NCBI GenBank assembly: GCA_965203865.1
Contig: OZ241916.1
Coordinates: 2,604,001-2,668,000, forward strand
Origin: G965200765 sp965203865
Lineage (GTDB): Bacteria > Pseudomonadota > Gammaproteobacteria > Arenicellales > JAJDZL01
Direction of reading: 5' to 3'
Length of the DNA: 64,000 nucleotides
Positions 48,489 to 58,011 of the stretch are shown here, in pieces. The notes under the pieces were generated by a model. The model was not told where the DNA came from and did not search any database. It saw nothing but the letters and a program-made list of their open reading frames with translations. A program made the position numbers and the translations under genes. Every line of letters starts with the position of its first letter. The stretch's first letter is position 1.

Positions 48489-49379
48489 ATGGAACTTTTG
48501 AAACAATTCCCAAGCATGGACCCGCAGAATCTTCGAGACCTGAAAAAAGCGATTGACGCAGGGTTTCGCAGTTTTTCAAGAGAATTCGGAGAATCTCTTG
48601 AAAACTTCTTTGAGCCGTTGCTTCGATTTCTGGTGTGGCTTGAAAAACTACTGGTCGCCACGCCTTGGCCAATCATAATTCTGATTATCGCACTGCTGGC
48701 CTGGCTTGGCTCGCGCAACTGGAAGATCGTAGTCGGCTGCGCACTGTCTTTTCTCGCGATCGGGTATTTGGGCATGTGGAAAGACACCATGTCAACATTG
48801 GCAATTATCACAATCGCCACAATGCTTTGCATCGCTGTTGGAATTCCACTCGGCATATTGATGGCACGGTCGAATCGCGCCCAATCGCTGATTACTCCCG
48901 TTCTGGATGTTATGCAAACCATACCCGCCTTTGTTTATCTTATACCGGTTGTCATGCTGCTCGGAATTGGCAAAGTGCCAGGTTTGATCGCAGTTTGTAT
49001 TTACGCGATTCCGCCGATAGTACGTTTGACCAACCTGGGAATCCGGCTTGTAGACAAGGAAGCACTGGAAGCGGCTGATGCCTTTGGTGCCAACTACAAG
49101 CAAAGATTGTTCGGCGTACAAATACCGCTTGCACTTCCAAATATTTTTGCCGGCGTGAACCAAACCATCATGATGGCGTTGTCCATGGTCGTAATCGCAT
49201 CCATGATTGGCGTTGCGGGTTTGGGTGTTCCGGTTCTGCAGTCCATTGCCAACCAGTACCTTGCACTGGGCCTGATGAACGGACTGGCAATTGTTGCTCT
49301 GGCAATCATATTCGACCGCGTGTCTCAAAGTTTTGGCAATCGACTGCAAGAGCATCGCAAGGGGCATCTTCATGACTGA
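48489..49379 (+). CDS. Glycine betaine/proline ABC transporter permease (ProW/OpuAB type)
   Basis: 296 residues. A cytoplasmic N-terminal amphipathic region (1-55) precedes five or six membrane segments between about 58 and 285. The binding-protein-dependent permease loop is EAADAFGANYKQRLFGVQIPLALPNI (about 197-222, seen in pieces), and MQTIPAFVYLIPVVMLLGIG is the conserved ProW segment. GAGG lies eight bases before ATG 48489. The stop overlaps the ATPase start (ATGACTGA), so translation is coupled. Confidence 0.9.
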   Translation: MELLKQFPSMDPQNLRDLKKAIDAGFRSFSREFGESLENFFEPLLRFLVWLEKLLVATPWPIIILIIALLAWLGSRNWKIVVGCALSFLAIGYLGMWKDTMSTLAIITIATMLCIAVGIPLGILMARSNRAQSLITPVLDVMQTIPAFVYLIPVVMLLGIGKVPGLIAVCIYAIPPIVRLTNLGIRLVDKEALEAADAFGANYKQRLFGVQIPLALPNIFAGVNQTIMMALSMVVIASMIGVAGLGVPVLQSIANQYLALGLMNGLAIVALAIIFDRVSQSFGNRLQEHRKGHLHD

Positions 49380-50421
49380 AGTCAAAATAAGGATTGAAAA
49401 TTTATACAAAATTTTCGGCTCTCAGCCCGCATCTGTTCTTGAGGCGGTCCAGAACGGAATTTCCAAGCAGGAATTGCTTGAAAAACATAATCATGTACTG
49501 GGACTGAAGGACATCAATATTGACATTCCTACCAGGGAAGTCTCAGTGATAATGGGACTTTCAGGGTCTGGCAAGTCAACTTTGATACGCCATGTCAATC
49601 GGTTGATTGAACCTACTTCCGGAAGAATTGTCGTGGAAGACCAAGATGTATTGGCCATGACAAAGGAAGAACTGATTGAATTTCGGCGACACAAGGCATC
49701 CATGGTATTTCAAAAATTCGGGTTGCTCGTGCATAAGACAGTGGCAGAAAATGTTGCCTACGGCCTTACCATTCAGGGAATATCCATTGACCAGGCCAAG
49801 CAGCAAAGTCACAAGTGGATTGACCGTGTCGGCCTGGCCGGGTTTGAAGACCACTATCCATCTCAACTGTCTGGTGGAATGCAGCAACGCGTCGGCTTGG
49901 CACGGGCACTGGCTACCGACGCTGAAATTCTTTTGATGGACGAAGCTTTCTCGGCCCTGGATCCATTGATTCGAACCGATATGCAAAGTGTTCTGCTAGG
50001 CTTGCAGGAAGAGCTGCACAAGACAATCATGTTTATCACCCATGATCTGGACGAAGCACTCCGAATCGGCGACCGAATCGCCATATTGCGAGACGGTGCA
50101 GTGATTCAGCAGGGCGACCCGCAAGAAATCATTCTGCATCCAATCGACGACTACATTGGCGAATTTATCAAGGATATTAACCGAAGCCGTGTAATCGAAT
50201 CAAAATCTGTAATGACACCCGATGATTCGGTTGAAGGACCCGATTTGCCGCACGACCTTGTACTGGAAGAAGCTTTGCAGATTGTAACGGCGACAGAAGG
50301 CAAAAAAGCCAATGTCGTAGACAGCGATGGCAAAACTCTCGGCAGTATCAGTCTGAATCAAATCGTCGATGCGATCGCAAAACCCGAAGGAACCACTCAG
50401 TCAGAAGCCAAATACTGGTAG
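49372..50421 (+). CDS. Glycine betaine/proline ABC transporter ATPase (ProV/OpuAA type)
   Basis: 349 residues from ATG 49372, inside the permease stop; earlier in-frame starts lie within the permease and are rejected. Walker A GLSGSGKST, signature LSGGMQQRVGLARAL, Walker B ILLMDEAFSALDPL, switch His in FITHDLDEAL. The N-terminus (NLYKIFG, then DINIDIPTREVSVIMG) and the C-terminal segment after about residue 270 fit ProV, though the CBS-like region is short. Powers uptake by the preceding permease. Ends convergent with the peptide ABC operon. Confidence 0.9.
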   Translation: MTEVKIRIENLYKIFGSQPASVLEAVQNGISKQELLEKHNHVLGLKDINIDIPTREVSVIMGLSGSGKSTLIRHVNRLIEPTSGRIVVEDQDVLAMTKEELIEFRRHKASMVFQKFGLLVHKTVAENVAYGLTIQGISIDQAKQQSHKWIDRVGLAGFEDHYPSQLSGGMQQRVGLARALATDAEILLMDEAFSALDPLIRTDMQSVLLGLQEELHKTIMFITHDLDEALRIGDRIAILRDGAVIQQGDPQEIILHPIDDYIGEFIKDINRSRVIESKSVMTPDDSVEGPDLPHDLVLEEALQIVTATEGKKANVVDSDGKTLGSISLNQIVDAIAKPEGTTQSEAKYW

Positions 50422-50476
50422 CTTGAACCAGAGGCAAAATTTGAAAAACAGTCGGGGCAATCAGACGTAACCGATG

Positions 50477-52594
50477 TCAATTGGCGATAGCTTCTCCGCT
50501 TTCCTCGGGGGTGTGAATTTGAATCACTGGCTCAACCGTTCGAAGCTCATTCAGCGAGATATGGCATGCAATTGTATGATTGTCGCTGACTCGCTGAACT
50601 GGCGGGCGCTGGTCTTGGCAAATCTTGCCGAGTTTTCTGGGACAGCGAGACTCAAACGGACAGCCTTTCGGCGGGTCAATGACACTTGGCAAATTGCCTT
50701 CCAGAACAATCTCCCGCTTGGTTACATCCGGGTCTGCAATTGGAACAGCAGAAAGCAAGGCCTCGGTATATGGATGATACGGCGGTTGAAACACATCGCT
50801 GGTCAATCCCTGCTCCATGACTTGACCCAGATACATCACCAGTATGCGGTCTGAAAGATAGCGCACAATACTCAGGTCGTGACTGATAAACAGCAATGTC
50901 ATCTTGTGCTCTCGCTGGATTTCCATCAGCAACTCGGTTATTGCTGCTGCAACTGAAACATCAAGGGCCGATACCGGTTCGTCTGCAATCATCATGGAAG
51001 GGTTTCCTGCAAACGCTCTTGCAATTCCGATGCGTTGCTTCTGCCCGCCCGAAAGCTGACGCGGACGACGATAGTAGAAGTCACGCGGAAGTTTGACCGT
51101 ATCCAGCAAGTTCATTACTATGTCCCGAACTTTTTCGGAATTCTTTTCTATGCCGAACTTTTTGATGGCCCTTGCAATCTGCTTTCCGGCAGTATGGCTT
51201 GGATTCAATGTATCACTTGGATTTTGAAACACCATTTGCATGGAGGACAACTGGTCTGGCGTGCGATTGTGAACCGACACTTCCTGAATTTGAACTCCGT
51301 TCAGTGTGATCTCGCCTGAAGTCGCCGTTTCCAGTCCTGTCAATACTTTTGCAAGAGTAGACTTGCCACAGCCGGATTCTCCCACAATTGCCAAAGTCTC
51401 TGCCTTTCGGGCTTCAAAATCCAGCTGTTCGTTGGCTTTGACAATTTTTTCGTTGGTCCCCTGCAGCATTGCTTTCAGTGACCGGTCATGCAAAACATAG
51501 TATTTCTGCATATCCTTTACCGTAAGCACAGATTCACCAATCTCGGTTACAGTTCTTTGCTCAGCAGGCTGTTTTGCATCTGCGCGAGTGATTTCCCGCC
51601 ACCGCATGCAGCGAACACGGTGATTGTCTTCGCTTGTGTCGTCTGGCACAATGTCCATGCCAATGTCATGAGCATTGCACCGGCCCTCTTCGAAATAGTC
51701 GCAACGCGGCGCAAAATTACACCCCCTCGGCCGCTCATGCGGCAATGGCAATTGTCCGCGAATTGGTTTAATCGGCGCTGCATTCTTGTCAGCAGTTGGC
51801 AATGCGATGCAACCGAACAATCCATGCGAATAAGGATGCCTTGGAGTTTTGAACAGCGGCTTGATTCTACCTTCTTCAACCACCTCGCCTGAATACATCA
51901 CAAACACCCTGTCGCAGGTTTCCAGAATCAACCCCAGATTGTGAGAAATGTAGATTTGCGCAGTTCCGAATTTCCTGCTGATGCTTGCAATCAGTTTGAC
52001 TATCCCTGCCTCAACAGTCACATCCAAAGCGGTCGTCGGTTCATCCAGCAGCAATAGATCCGGCTTGGAGAGCAACCCCATTGCGATTACGACGCGTTGC
52101 TGCTGCCCGCCGGAAAGCTGGTGCGGATAGGAGCTCAGAACTCTGTCAGGGTCCGGAATATTGACATCTGCCAGGATTTTCCGCGCTTGGTTGCGTGCTT
52201 CCTGAGCAGTAATATTTTCATGCGCCAGAGGTACCTCCATCAACTGGTTGCCAATGGTCATGCTTGGATTCAATGCAGAAAATGGCTCCTGGTAGATCAT
52301 TGAGATTTCCTTGCCGCGGATTTTCCGCAGTTCTTCTTCATTGAGCGTTGTCAAGTCCTTGTCCTTGAACATAATCGTCCCGCTCTTGACACCGCCGTTA
52401 TTGCCCATAAACTGCATGATGGCCATTGCAACTGTGGACTTGCCGCATCCCGATTCGCCAACCAGGCCAATCGTTTCGCCTCGCCTGACTTCAAGTGAAA
52501 AATCTACAACAGCAGGGATCTCTCCAGCACGCGTGTAGTATGAAATGTGGAGATTTCTTATATCGAGGAGTTTTTCGTTGCTGTCCGAGTTCAT
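50477..52594 (-). CDS. Double ATPase of a peptide-type ABC importer, set 2 (DppD-DppF fusion)
   Basis: 705 residues from ATG 52594 (a GTG at 52597 just precedes it). Two complete ABC ATPases lie in one chain: first GESGCGKST, LSGGQQQRVVIAMGL, LLLLDEPTTALD; second GESGCGKST, LSGGQKQRIGIARAF, MMIADEPVSALD. Each is followed by an oligopeptide-type C-terminal part (HPYSHGLFG with CNFAPRCDYFEEGRC; HPYTEALLS with CPFESRCP). The fused layout is known from GsiA and YejF. It is the last gene of the operon and pairs with the permeases at 52,612 and 53,516. Its gap from the preceding permease is 17 bp. Confidence 0.92.
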   Translation of the reverse strand: MNSDSNEKLLDIRNLHISYYTRAGEIPAVVDFSLEVRRGETIGLVGESGCGKSTVAMAIMQFMGNNGGVKSGTIMFKDKDLTTLNEEELRKIRGKEISMIYQEPFSALNPSMTIGNQLMEVPLAHENITAQEARNQARKILADVNIPDPDRVLSSYPHQLSGGQQQRVVIAMGLLSKPDLLLLDEPTTALDVTVEAGIVKLIASISRKFGTAQIYISHNLGLILETCDRVFVMYSGEVVEEGRIKPLFKTPRHPYSHGLFGCIALPTADKNAAPIKPIRGQLPLPHERPRGCNFAPRCDYFEEGRCNAHDIGMDIVPDDTSEDNHRVRCMRWREITRADAKQPAEQRTVTEIGESVLTVKDMQKYYVLHDRSLKAMLQGTNEKIVKANEQLDFEARKAETLAIVGESGCGKSTLAKVLTGLETATSGEITLNGVQIQEVSVHNRTPDQLSSMQMVFQNPSDTLNPSHTAGKQIARAIKKFGIEKNSEKVRDIVMNLLDTVKLPRDFYYRRPRQLSGGQKQRIGIARAFAGNPSMMIADEPVSALDVSVAAAITELLMEIQREHKMTLLFISHDLSIVRYLSDRILVMYLGQVMEQGLTSDVFQPPYHPYTEALLSAVPIADPDVTKREIVLEGNLPSVIDPPKGCPFESRCPRKLGKICQDQRPPVQRVSDNHTIACHISLNELRTVEPVIQIHTPEESGEAIAN

Positions 52595-52611
52595 CACTTT
52601 TACTTCTTGAT

Positions 52612-53508
52612 CTAGTCGCGTAGCGATATCTCCCGCATTCCGTCCGCCAGCAGATTGAATCCAAGCACCAGTGTCGAAATTGCTATGCAGGGAAATACAG
52701 TCATGTGCGGAAACACAAGTGCCATCTGGCGCGTTTCATTGATCATTCCTCCCCAGTCTGGGTCCGGTGGCGGGAGACCAAGTCCGAGAAATCCAAGCAC
52801 ACCGATATTAATAATGACATAGCCCATGCGCAAACAACCGTCTACGATAAGCGGACCGCGGGCATTCGGCAGAATTTCCACCAGCATGATTCTCCATGCG
52901 GATTCGCCGCGGGTTTGCGCTGCAAATACGTAGTCCCGGTTTCTGAGATCCAGTACCAGACCGCGAACAATCCGCATAATTGCCGGACCGCTGGCGAAAA
53001 CAATTGCAATCACGATATTCAATCCGGATGCCCCGACCGTGGAAATGATAATGATGTACAGTACCAAAACCGGAAATGAAAGGATCATGTCGCTGATTCT
53101 GGAAAGCAGGTCATCAATCCAGCCGCGATAATAGCCAGCAATGAGTCCCATGACAATTCCGACAACATAAGCGCAAAAAGTTGCTAGCGGAGCGTAGAAC
53201 AGTACAGTGCGCGAACCGTAAATAAGTCGCGACAATATATCTCTGCCAATATGATCAGTCCCAAGCCAGAAAGTGCCGCCCCCCGGTGCCGGATCGCCCG
53301 GCTTGGCAAAAGGCTGCAATGTAGCATTGGGTTCGAATGGTGCGAATACCGGAGCGAATATTGCCATCAGCACCCAGAAGAGTACCAGCCCGGCTCCGAG
53401 CATACCTACCCAACTTTCGCGCAACAACCCAATCGCTTGCAGCAAGCGAGTAACTCTTCGTCTCCAGGGCGAGATTTCCAATGCTTTTTCTGTACTACTC
53501 GTATTCAT
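52612..53508 (-). CDS. Peptide-type ABC transporter permease, set 2 (DppC type)
   Basis: 298 residues. About six membrane segments, the first at 37-57. The DppC-type N-terminal block FWLGTDHIGRDILSRLIYGSR (about 81-101, seen in parts) and the EAA loop AAQTRGESAWRIMLVEILPN are clear. It ends with LGFLGLGLPPPDPDWGGMI and LADGMREI, usual for the C-type subunit. Encoded between its B-type partner and the double ATPase. Confidence 0.92.
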   Translation of the reverse strand: MNTSSTEKALEISPWRRRVTRLLQAIGLLRESWVGMLGAGLVLFWVLMAIFAPVFAPFEPNATLQPFAKPGDPAPGGGTFWLGTDHIGRDILSRLIYGSRTVLFYAPLATFCAYVVGIVMGLIAGYYRGWIDDLLSRISDMILSFPVLVLYIIIISTVGASGLNIVIAIVFASGPAIMRIVRGLVLDLRNRDYVFAAQTRGESAWRIMLVEILPNARGPLIVDGCLRMGYVIINIGVLGFLGLGLPPPDPDWGGMINETRQMALVFPHMTVFPCIAISTLVLGFNLLADGMREISLRD

Positions 53509-53515
53509 GATTCAA

Positions 53516-54448
53516 TCAGGAGAATCTGATTCTTGGATTCAGCAGCATATAGGCGATATCCGATAACAACTGTGTCATGACAACTACAAACACCGCTACC
53601 ATCGTACATGCTTCAATCAGAATAATATCCTGGCGCAAAGCAGCATCCAGCAACAGTGCTCCGAATCCCTTGTATGCGTAGAAGAACTCTACAACAATAA
53701 CACCGGATAGCAACCAATTTACTTGCAGCATTAAAACAGTAAACGGCGCAATTAGCGCGTTTCTAAGTGCATGCTTGAGAATTACGTGCCGATACGGCAG
53801 GCCTTTCAGGATCGCTGTGCGAACATAGTGCGTTGTCATGACTTCCGCCATTGATGCCCGCGTCATTCGAGTTACATAGCCGAAATCGTAAACCAGCAGT
53901 ACAAGCACAGGCAAAACCAGTTGCTTCCAGTCAAACCCGTCGAACATGCTGCTTGTACCCGGCAACCATTGCAATGAAAAAACAAACAGCCAAGAAAACA
54001 GCACAGTACTTGCAAACTCTGGCACAGAAGTTGTGAGAATACTCACAACGGATATGGTTCGGTCTGTCTTGGAACCTTCGCGCATGCCGGAAAGGATTCC
54101 AAGAACAAGAGATATCGGAACCAGAAAAACAAAAACCCAGAATGCAAGAATCGTTGTATTCCACAGTCTGGGCCACAAAACATCAGCGACTGGAAGTTTG
54201 TATATGACCGAATCGCCGAAATCGCCAACCAGAAATCTTCCCAGCCACTCAAAATACCGAAATATAATCGGGTCGTTGTAGCCATTGGCTTCCAGCCAAA
54301 GCAATCGCTGGTCATCGGTACTGTAGGGTCCAAGAACTTTAACAGCTACGGCTTCAACATCAAATTCAAGGAGTACGAACAAAACCATGGACACAACGAA
54401 CATGGTCAGTAGCATTAATCCAAATCTTTTGGCGATAAAAATTGCCAT
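53516..54448 (-). CDS. Peptide-type ABC transporter permease, set 2 (DppB type)
   Basis: 310 residues. The N-terminal membrane helix FGLMLLTMFVVSMVLFVLLE is followed by a large periplasmic loop and five further helices. The EAA loop RTAILKGLPYRHVILKHALR and the C-terminal stretch ending LLSDIAYMLLNPRIRFS are typical of DppB. It differs strongly from the B-type subunit of set 1, so the second set is not a recent tandem duplicate. An 81-bp gap separates it from the set 1 ATPase, long enough for a promoter, though none is evident. Confidence 0.92.
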   Translation of the reverse strand: MAIFIAKRFGLMLLTMFVVSMVLFVLLEFDVEAVAVKVLGPYSTDDQRLLWLEANGYNDPIIFRYFEWLGRFLVGDFGDSVIYKLPVADVLWPRLWNTTILAFWVFVFLVPISLVLGILSGMREGSKTDRTISVVSILTTSVPEFASTVLFSWLFVFSLQWLPGTSSMFDGFDWKQLVLPVLVLLVYDFGYVTRMTRASMAEVMTTHYVRTAILKGLPYRHVILKHALRNALIAPFTVLMLQVNWLLSGVIVVEFFYAYKGFGALLLDAALRQDIILIEACTMVAVFVVVMTQLLSDIAYMLLNPRIRFS

Positions 54449-54529
54449 GGCATAGTCAGGATAGTCTGCTACCTATGTCAAGCCTGACTCAATAACAAAC
54501 CTTTCCTTTCATTACAAATTTCAAACGAA

Positions 54530-56143
54530 TTAAGCGGTTTCCTTTCGAACTTCCAGAACTCCGTCCAACCAGTCTGGCTCCATTTCCGGTACCGAACTTA
54601 AAAGCAGCTCCGTATATTCATGATGCGGTGGAGTCAGAACTTCTTCTTTTTCTCCGTGTTCAACGATTTTTCCTCTGAGCATAACCACGATATCATCAGC
54701 GATTGCTTTTACAGTCGCCAAATCATGCGTGATAAACAAATAGGTGATTTTCAGTTCTTTCTGCAAGCGATGCAGGAGTTTCAATATTTCTTCAGCGACC
54801 AGCTGGTCCAGAGCCGAGGTTACTTCGTCGCATATAATGATTGCCGGGTCAGCTGCCAAAGCCCGTGCAATGCAAACTCGCTGTTTTTGCCCTCCAGACA
54901 ATTCTGGCGTGTAGCGGTCAATGTAATTATGCGGAAGTTCAATCATTTCCAGTAATTCCTTCACCCTCTGTTCCCGCTCCTGGCCCGAAAGTCCAAAGTA
55001 GAATCCCAGCGGGCGACCGATAGTGTCACGCAATTTCTGCCTGGGATTCAGAGCAACATCGGGCATTTGATAAATCATCTGAATATTTCGCAACTGCTGC
55101 TTTGGACGCTCCTTGTACGATCGTAGAAGTTCTTCGCCTTCGTAGCAAATTGAACCTTCCGAAGGAGGAAGCAATCCTGTAATTGCACGGGCCAGCGTGC
55201 TTTTACCGCTGCCGGATTCTCCCACAACCGCCACTGTACGGCATCGCCCAACTTCCAGATTAATGTCTTCCAGCACTTTGACCGAGTCGCCATACGATGC
55301 GTGCACTTTTTTTACTTCAAGTATAGGCTTTTCGCTGTCGGCTTCCTGATAGTCTTTGCGATAGGTTCGAACCGCCAGCAACTCCTTTGTATAACTTTCT
55401 TTTGGGTCGTTGAGAATTTCCCGGGTATTTCCCTGCTCCACCAAATCACCGTATCGGAGAACCATGATCCGGTCTGCAAGCTGAACAACAACCGCCAAGT
55501 CATGCGTAATATAGATTGCTGCTGTGTTGGAGTACTCCACTATGTCCTTGATTGCTGCCAGTACCTCGATTTGAGTCGTAACATCAAGCGCGGTGGTCGG
55601 TTCGTCAAAAATAATCAAATCCGGTTCGCATGACATCGCCATGGCAACCATGGCGCGTTGCAACTGACCTCCCGAGACCTGATGCGGAAATCGACTGCCA
55701 ATCCTGTCCGGGTCCGGCAGGTCAAGACGCGCATAAATTGTCCGGGCGTTTTTTGCGGCTTTTTCAAATTTCAGCACCCCGTGTTGAACAGGGGTTTCGC
55801 AGTACTGGTCGATGAGTCTGTGAGCCGGATTGAACGATGCTGCCGCACTTTGCGCAACATAAGACATTCGAACCCCTCGAATTTCCCGAATTTGCTCAGC
55901 GGACTGAGCATGAATCGGTATGCCGTCGAAATCGATCGTACCTCCAACCATCCTGCATCCCGGACGGCAGTATCCCATTATGGCAATACCGATGGTCGAC
56001 TTGCCGGCACCGGATTCACCGATCAGCCCCAGCACTTCGCCGCGGTTCAAATCCAGATCGATTCCATTGACTATTGGCTTCCAGTCGTCGTCGGAAAAAC
56101 CTTCAATCTGCAAATTACGAATTGTCAACAACCTCTCGCTCAT
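54530..56143 (-). CDS. Double ATPase of a peptide-type ABC importer, set 1 (YejF/DppDF type)
   Basis: 537 residues with two ABC domains: first GESGAGKST, VSGGQLQRAMVAMAM, LIIFDEPTTALD; second GESGSGKST, LSGGQKQRVCIARAL, IIICDEVTSALD. It lacks the long cysteine-bearing C-terminal parts found in the set 2 fusion and is about 170 residues shorter, so the two fusions have different histories or partners. GGGAG lies about 12 bases before ATG. The gene follows its permeases at 56,167 and 57,015 and precedes set 2. Confidence 0.92.
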   Translation of the reverse strand: MSERLLTIRNLQIEGFSDDDWKPIVNGIDLDLNRGEVLGLIGESGAGKSTIGIAIMGYCRPGCRMVGGTIDFDGIPIHAQSAEQIREIRGVRMSYVAQSAAASFNPAHRLIDQYCETPVQHGVLKFEKAAKNARTIYARLDLPDPDRIGSRFPHQVSGGQLQRAMVAMAMSCEPDLIIFDEPTTALDVTTQIEVLAAIKDIVEYSNTAAIYITHDLAVVVQLADRIMVLRYGDLVEQGNTREILNDPKESYTKELLAVRTYRKDYQEADSEKPILEVKKVHASYGDSVKVLEDINLEVGRCRTVAVVGESGSGKSTLARAITGLLPPSEGSICYEGEELLRSYKERPKQQLRNIQMIYQMPDVALNPRQKLRDTIGRPLGFYFGLSGQEREQRVKELLEMIELPHNYIDRYTPELSGGQKQRVCIARALAADPAIIICDEVTSALDQLVAEEILKLLHRLQKELKITYLFITHDLATVKAIADDIVVMLRGKIVEHGEKEEVLTPPHHEYTELLLSSVPEMEPDWLDGVLEVRKETA

Positions 56144-56166
56144 AATTCAAAATCTCCCGCCGGCGA

Positions 56167-57003
56167 CTAGTATTCCTCTCGCAATCCGGCAGTTTTTCTG
56201 AGAAACCAGTCCACCACCAAGTTCACGCCTATCGTCAGGATTGCAATGGCCGCGGCCGGCACAAGAGGAGTAAAAATTCCATAAGTGATTGCAACTCCAT
56301 TTTCACGCACCATCGCGCCCCAGTCCGCAGCCGGCGGCTGTATCCCGACACCCAGAAAGCTAAGTGAGCTGATAAACAGGAACACAAAGCAGAACCGCAA
56401 CCCGAACTCTGCCAGAAGCGGCGTCAATGTGTTCGGCAGAATTTCCCGCCGCATGATCCACCATAGCCCCTCGCCTCGCAGACGTGCAACTTCTACATAC
56501 TCCATCACATTGATGTCCATTGCAAGCGCCCGGGAAATTCGGTACACCCGGGTAGAATCAAGCAGTGCGATGATAAATACCAGAACCGGGATGGAAGTGC
56601 CGAAAATCGACAAAGTAATTAATGCAAAGAACAGTGTCGGGAACGCCATTATGATATCGACAATGCGGCTTAGTATTGAATCCACCCACGTTCCAATGGC
56701 CGCCGCAAAAAATCCTGCTGTCATACCCATGAAGAATGCAAGACAGGTAATGAACAGGGCGAGTGCTATGGTATTTCTCGCACCGTACAGCACTCTGCTG
56801 TACAAGTCTCTGCCCAGCTGGTCCAGCCCCAGCAAGGTTCCGCTTTCCTCCGGCGAAGCCCACGGATTTGGCGAAATAACTTCGCTTTCCCCGTAAGGAG
56901 CAAGCCACGGTGCAAAAATGGCAGCGAAGGCAAAAATCAGAATCACCACCAATCCAATTTGAGCAGGCAAACCTGCATTTCTGATTGACTTTAATGCTCG
57001 CAC
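56167..57003 (-). CDS. Peptide-type ABC transporter permease, set 1 (DppC type)
   Basis: 278 residues, GTG start at 57003 with AGGA about 11 bases upstream. The first helix is GLVVILIFAFAAIFAPWLAP. LLGLDQLGRDLYSRVLYGAR marks the C-type N-terminal domain, and the EAA loop is VARLRGEGLWWIMRREILPN. It ends LSFLGVGIQPPAADWGAMV and VVDWFLRKTAGLREEY. Eleven bp separate it from the B-type gene. Confidence 0.92.
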   Translation of the reverse strand: MRALKSIRNAGLPAQIGLVVILIFAFAAIFAPWLAPYGESEVISPNPWASPEESGTLLGLDQLGRDLYSRVLYGARNTIALALFITCLAFFMGMTAGFFAAAIGTWVDSILSRIVDIIMAFPTLFFALITLSIFGTSIPVLVFIIALLDSTRVYRISRALAMDINVMEYVEVARLRGEGLWWIMRREILPNTLTPLLAEFGLRFCFVFLFISSLSFLGVGIQPPAADWGAMVRENGVAITYGIFTPLVPAAAIAILTIGVNLVVDWFLRKTAGLREEY

Positions 57004-57014
57004 AATTCCAGTTC

Positions 57015-57968
57015 CTAGCGAGGGTGACGCATTCTCGGGTTGCTAATAATTGCCAGTATATCTGCAAGCATGTTCAGCAGAATGTATGTGGCACCGAATA
57101 TCAGAATACAGGCCTGCACCAGAGGCAAGTCGCGTGCGCGCACTGAATCGACCATCAACTGCCCCAGCCCCGGATAAATAAATACGACTTCAACCACAAC
57201 GACACCCACTACAAGATATGCCATATTCAATACAATTACATTGATGATCGGAGACAATGCATTGGGCAACGCGTGATTCACCACGATTCTTGAACGCGTC
57301 AGTCCTTTCAACTGAGCCATCTCGATAAACGGGCTTTGCATCAAATTTATGATTGCCGCACGCGTCATTCTCATCATGTGTGCAACAATAACAAACGTCA
57401 AGGTGACAATCGGCAGCATTGAAACATAAACCTTTTCCCAGAAATGCATCGTCTCGGATACATTCGATATAGCAGGAAAAAACTGCCAGTTCACTGCAAA
57501 CAGTGCGACAAGGATGTAGCCGATAAAAAACTCCGGTAGCGATATCGCAGCCAGAGTAAACATGGAAATCATCTTGTCCAGTAGCGACTCTCGGTACAGT
57601 GCTGCCACAATACCAAGAAACAATGCGAGCGGGATAGCAATCAAGGCGGATAAAGAAGCAAGAAATAGTGTATTCCCAAGTCTTGTCTTCATGAGGTCGG
57701 CAACCGGGCGGTTGTTTGCCAGCGACACACCCATGTCGCCCTGGACAAAACCACCCAGCCATTCCAGATAGCGAATATGAATCGGCCGGTCCAGGCCGAG
57801 CTGCGTTCGTATCGCTGAAATAGTTTCTGGAGTGGCCGCCTGCCCGAGGCGTTGCTCGGCAAAATCGCCGGGCAACGCCTCAATGGCAAGAGAAATGAGA
57901 AGAGTTATGGCAAATAACGTTACCAAGCCGAAAAAGCTTCGCCTGGCAATAAGCCTGAGCAAGCCCAT
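57015..57968 (-). CDS. Peptide-type ABC transporter permease, set 1 (DppB type)
   Basis: 317 residues. The first helix is RRSFFGLVTLFAITLLISLA. The periplasmic part carries LGLDRPIHIRYLEWLGGFV, a usual DppB segment. The EAA loop is MAQLKGLTRSRIVVNHALPN, and the C-terminus reads LADILAIISNPRMRHPR. It follows the binding protein by 43 bp. Confidence 0.92.
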   Translation of the reverse strand: MGLLRLIARRSFFGLVTLFAITLLISLAIEALPGDFAEQRLGQAATPETISAIRTQLGLDRPIHIRYLEWLGGFVQGDMGVSLANNRPVADLMKTRLGNTLFLASLSALIAIPLALFLGIVAALYRESLLDKMISMFTLAAISLPEFFIGYILVALFAVNWQFFPAISNVSETMHFWEKVYVSMLPIVTLTFVIVAHMMRMTRAAIINLMQSPFIEMAQLKGLTRSRIVVNHALPNALSPIINVIVLNMAYLVVGVVVVEVVFIYPGLGQLMVDSVRARDLPLVQACILIFGATYILLNMLADILAIISNPRMRHPR

Positions 57969-58011
57969 TTATACATTTTTGCGCGTTAACCTAAAAAACA
58001 GTAATTTGAAT

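Noticed and set aside
49291..49371. Upstream start for the ProV-type ATPase
   Set aside because: The extra 27 residues come from within the permease gene and match no ATPase N-terminus. ATG 49372 with AAGGGG upstream fits the family.
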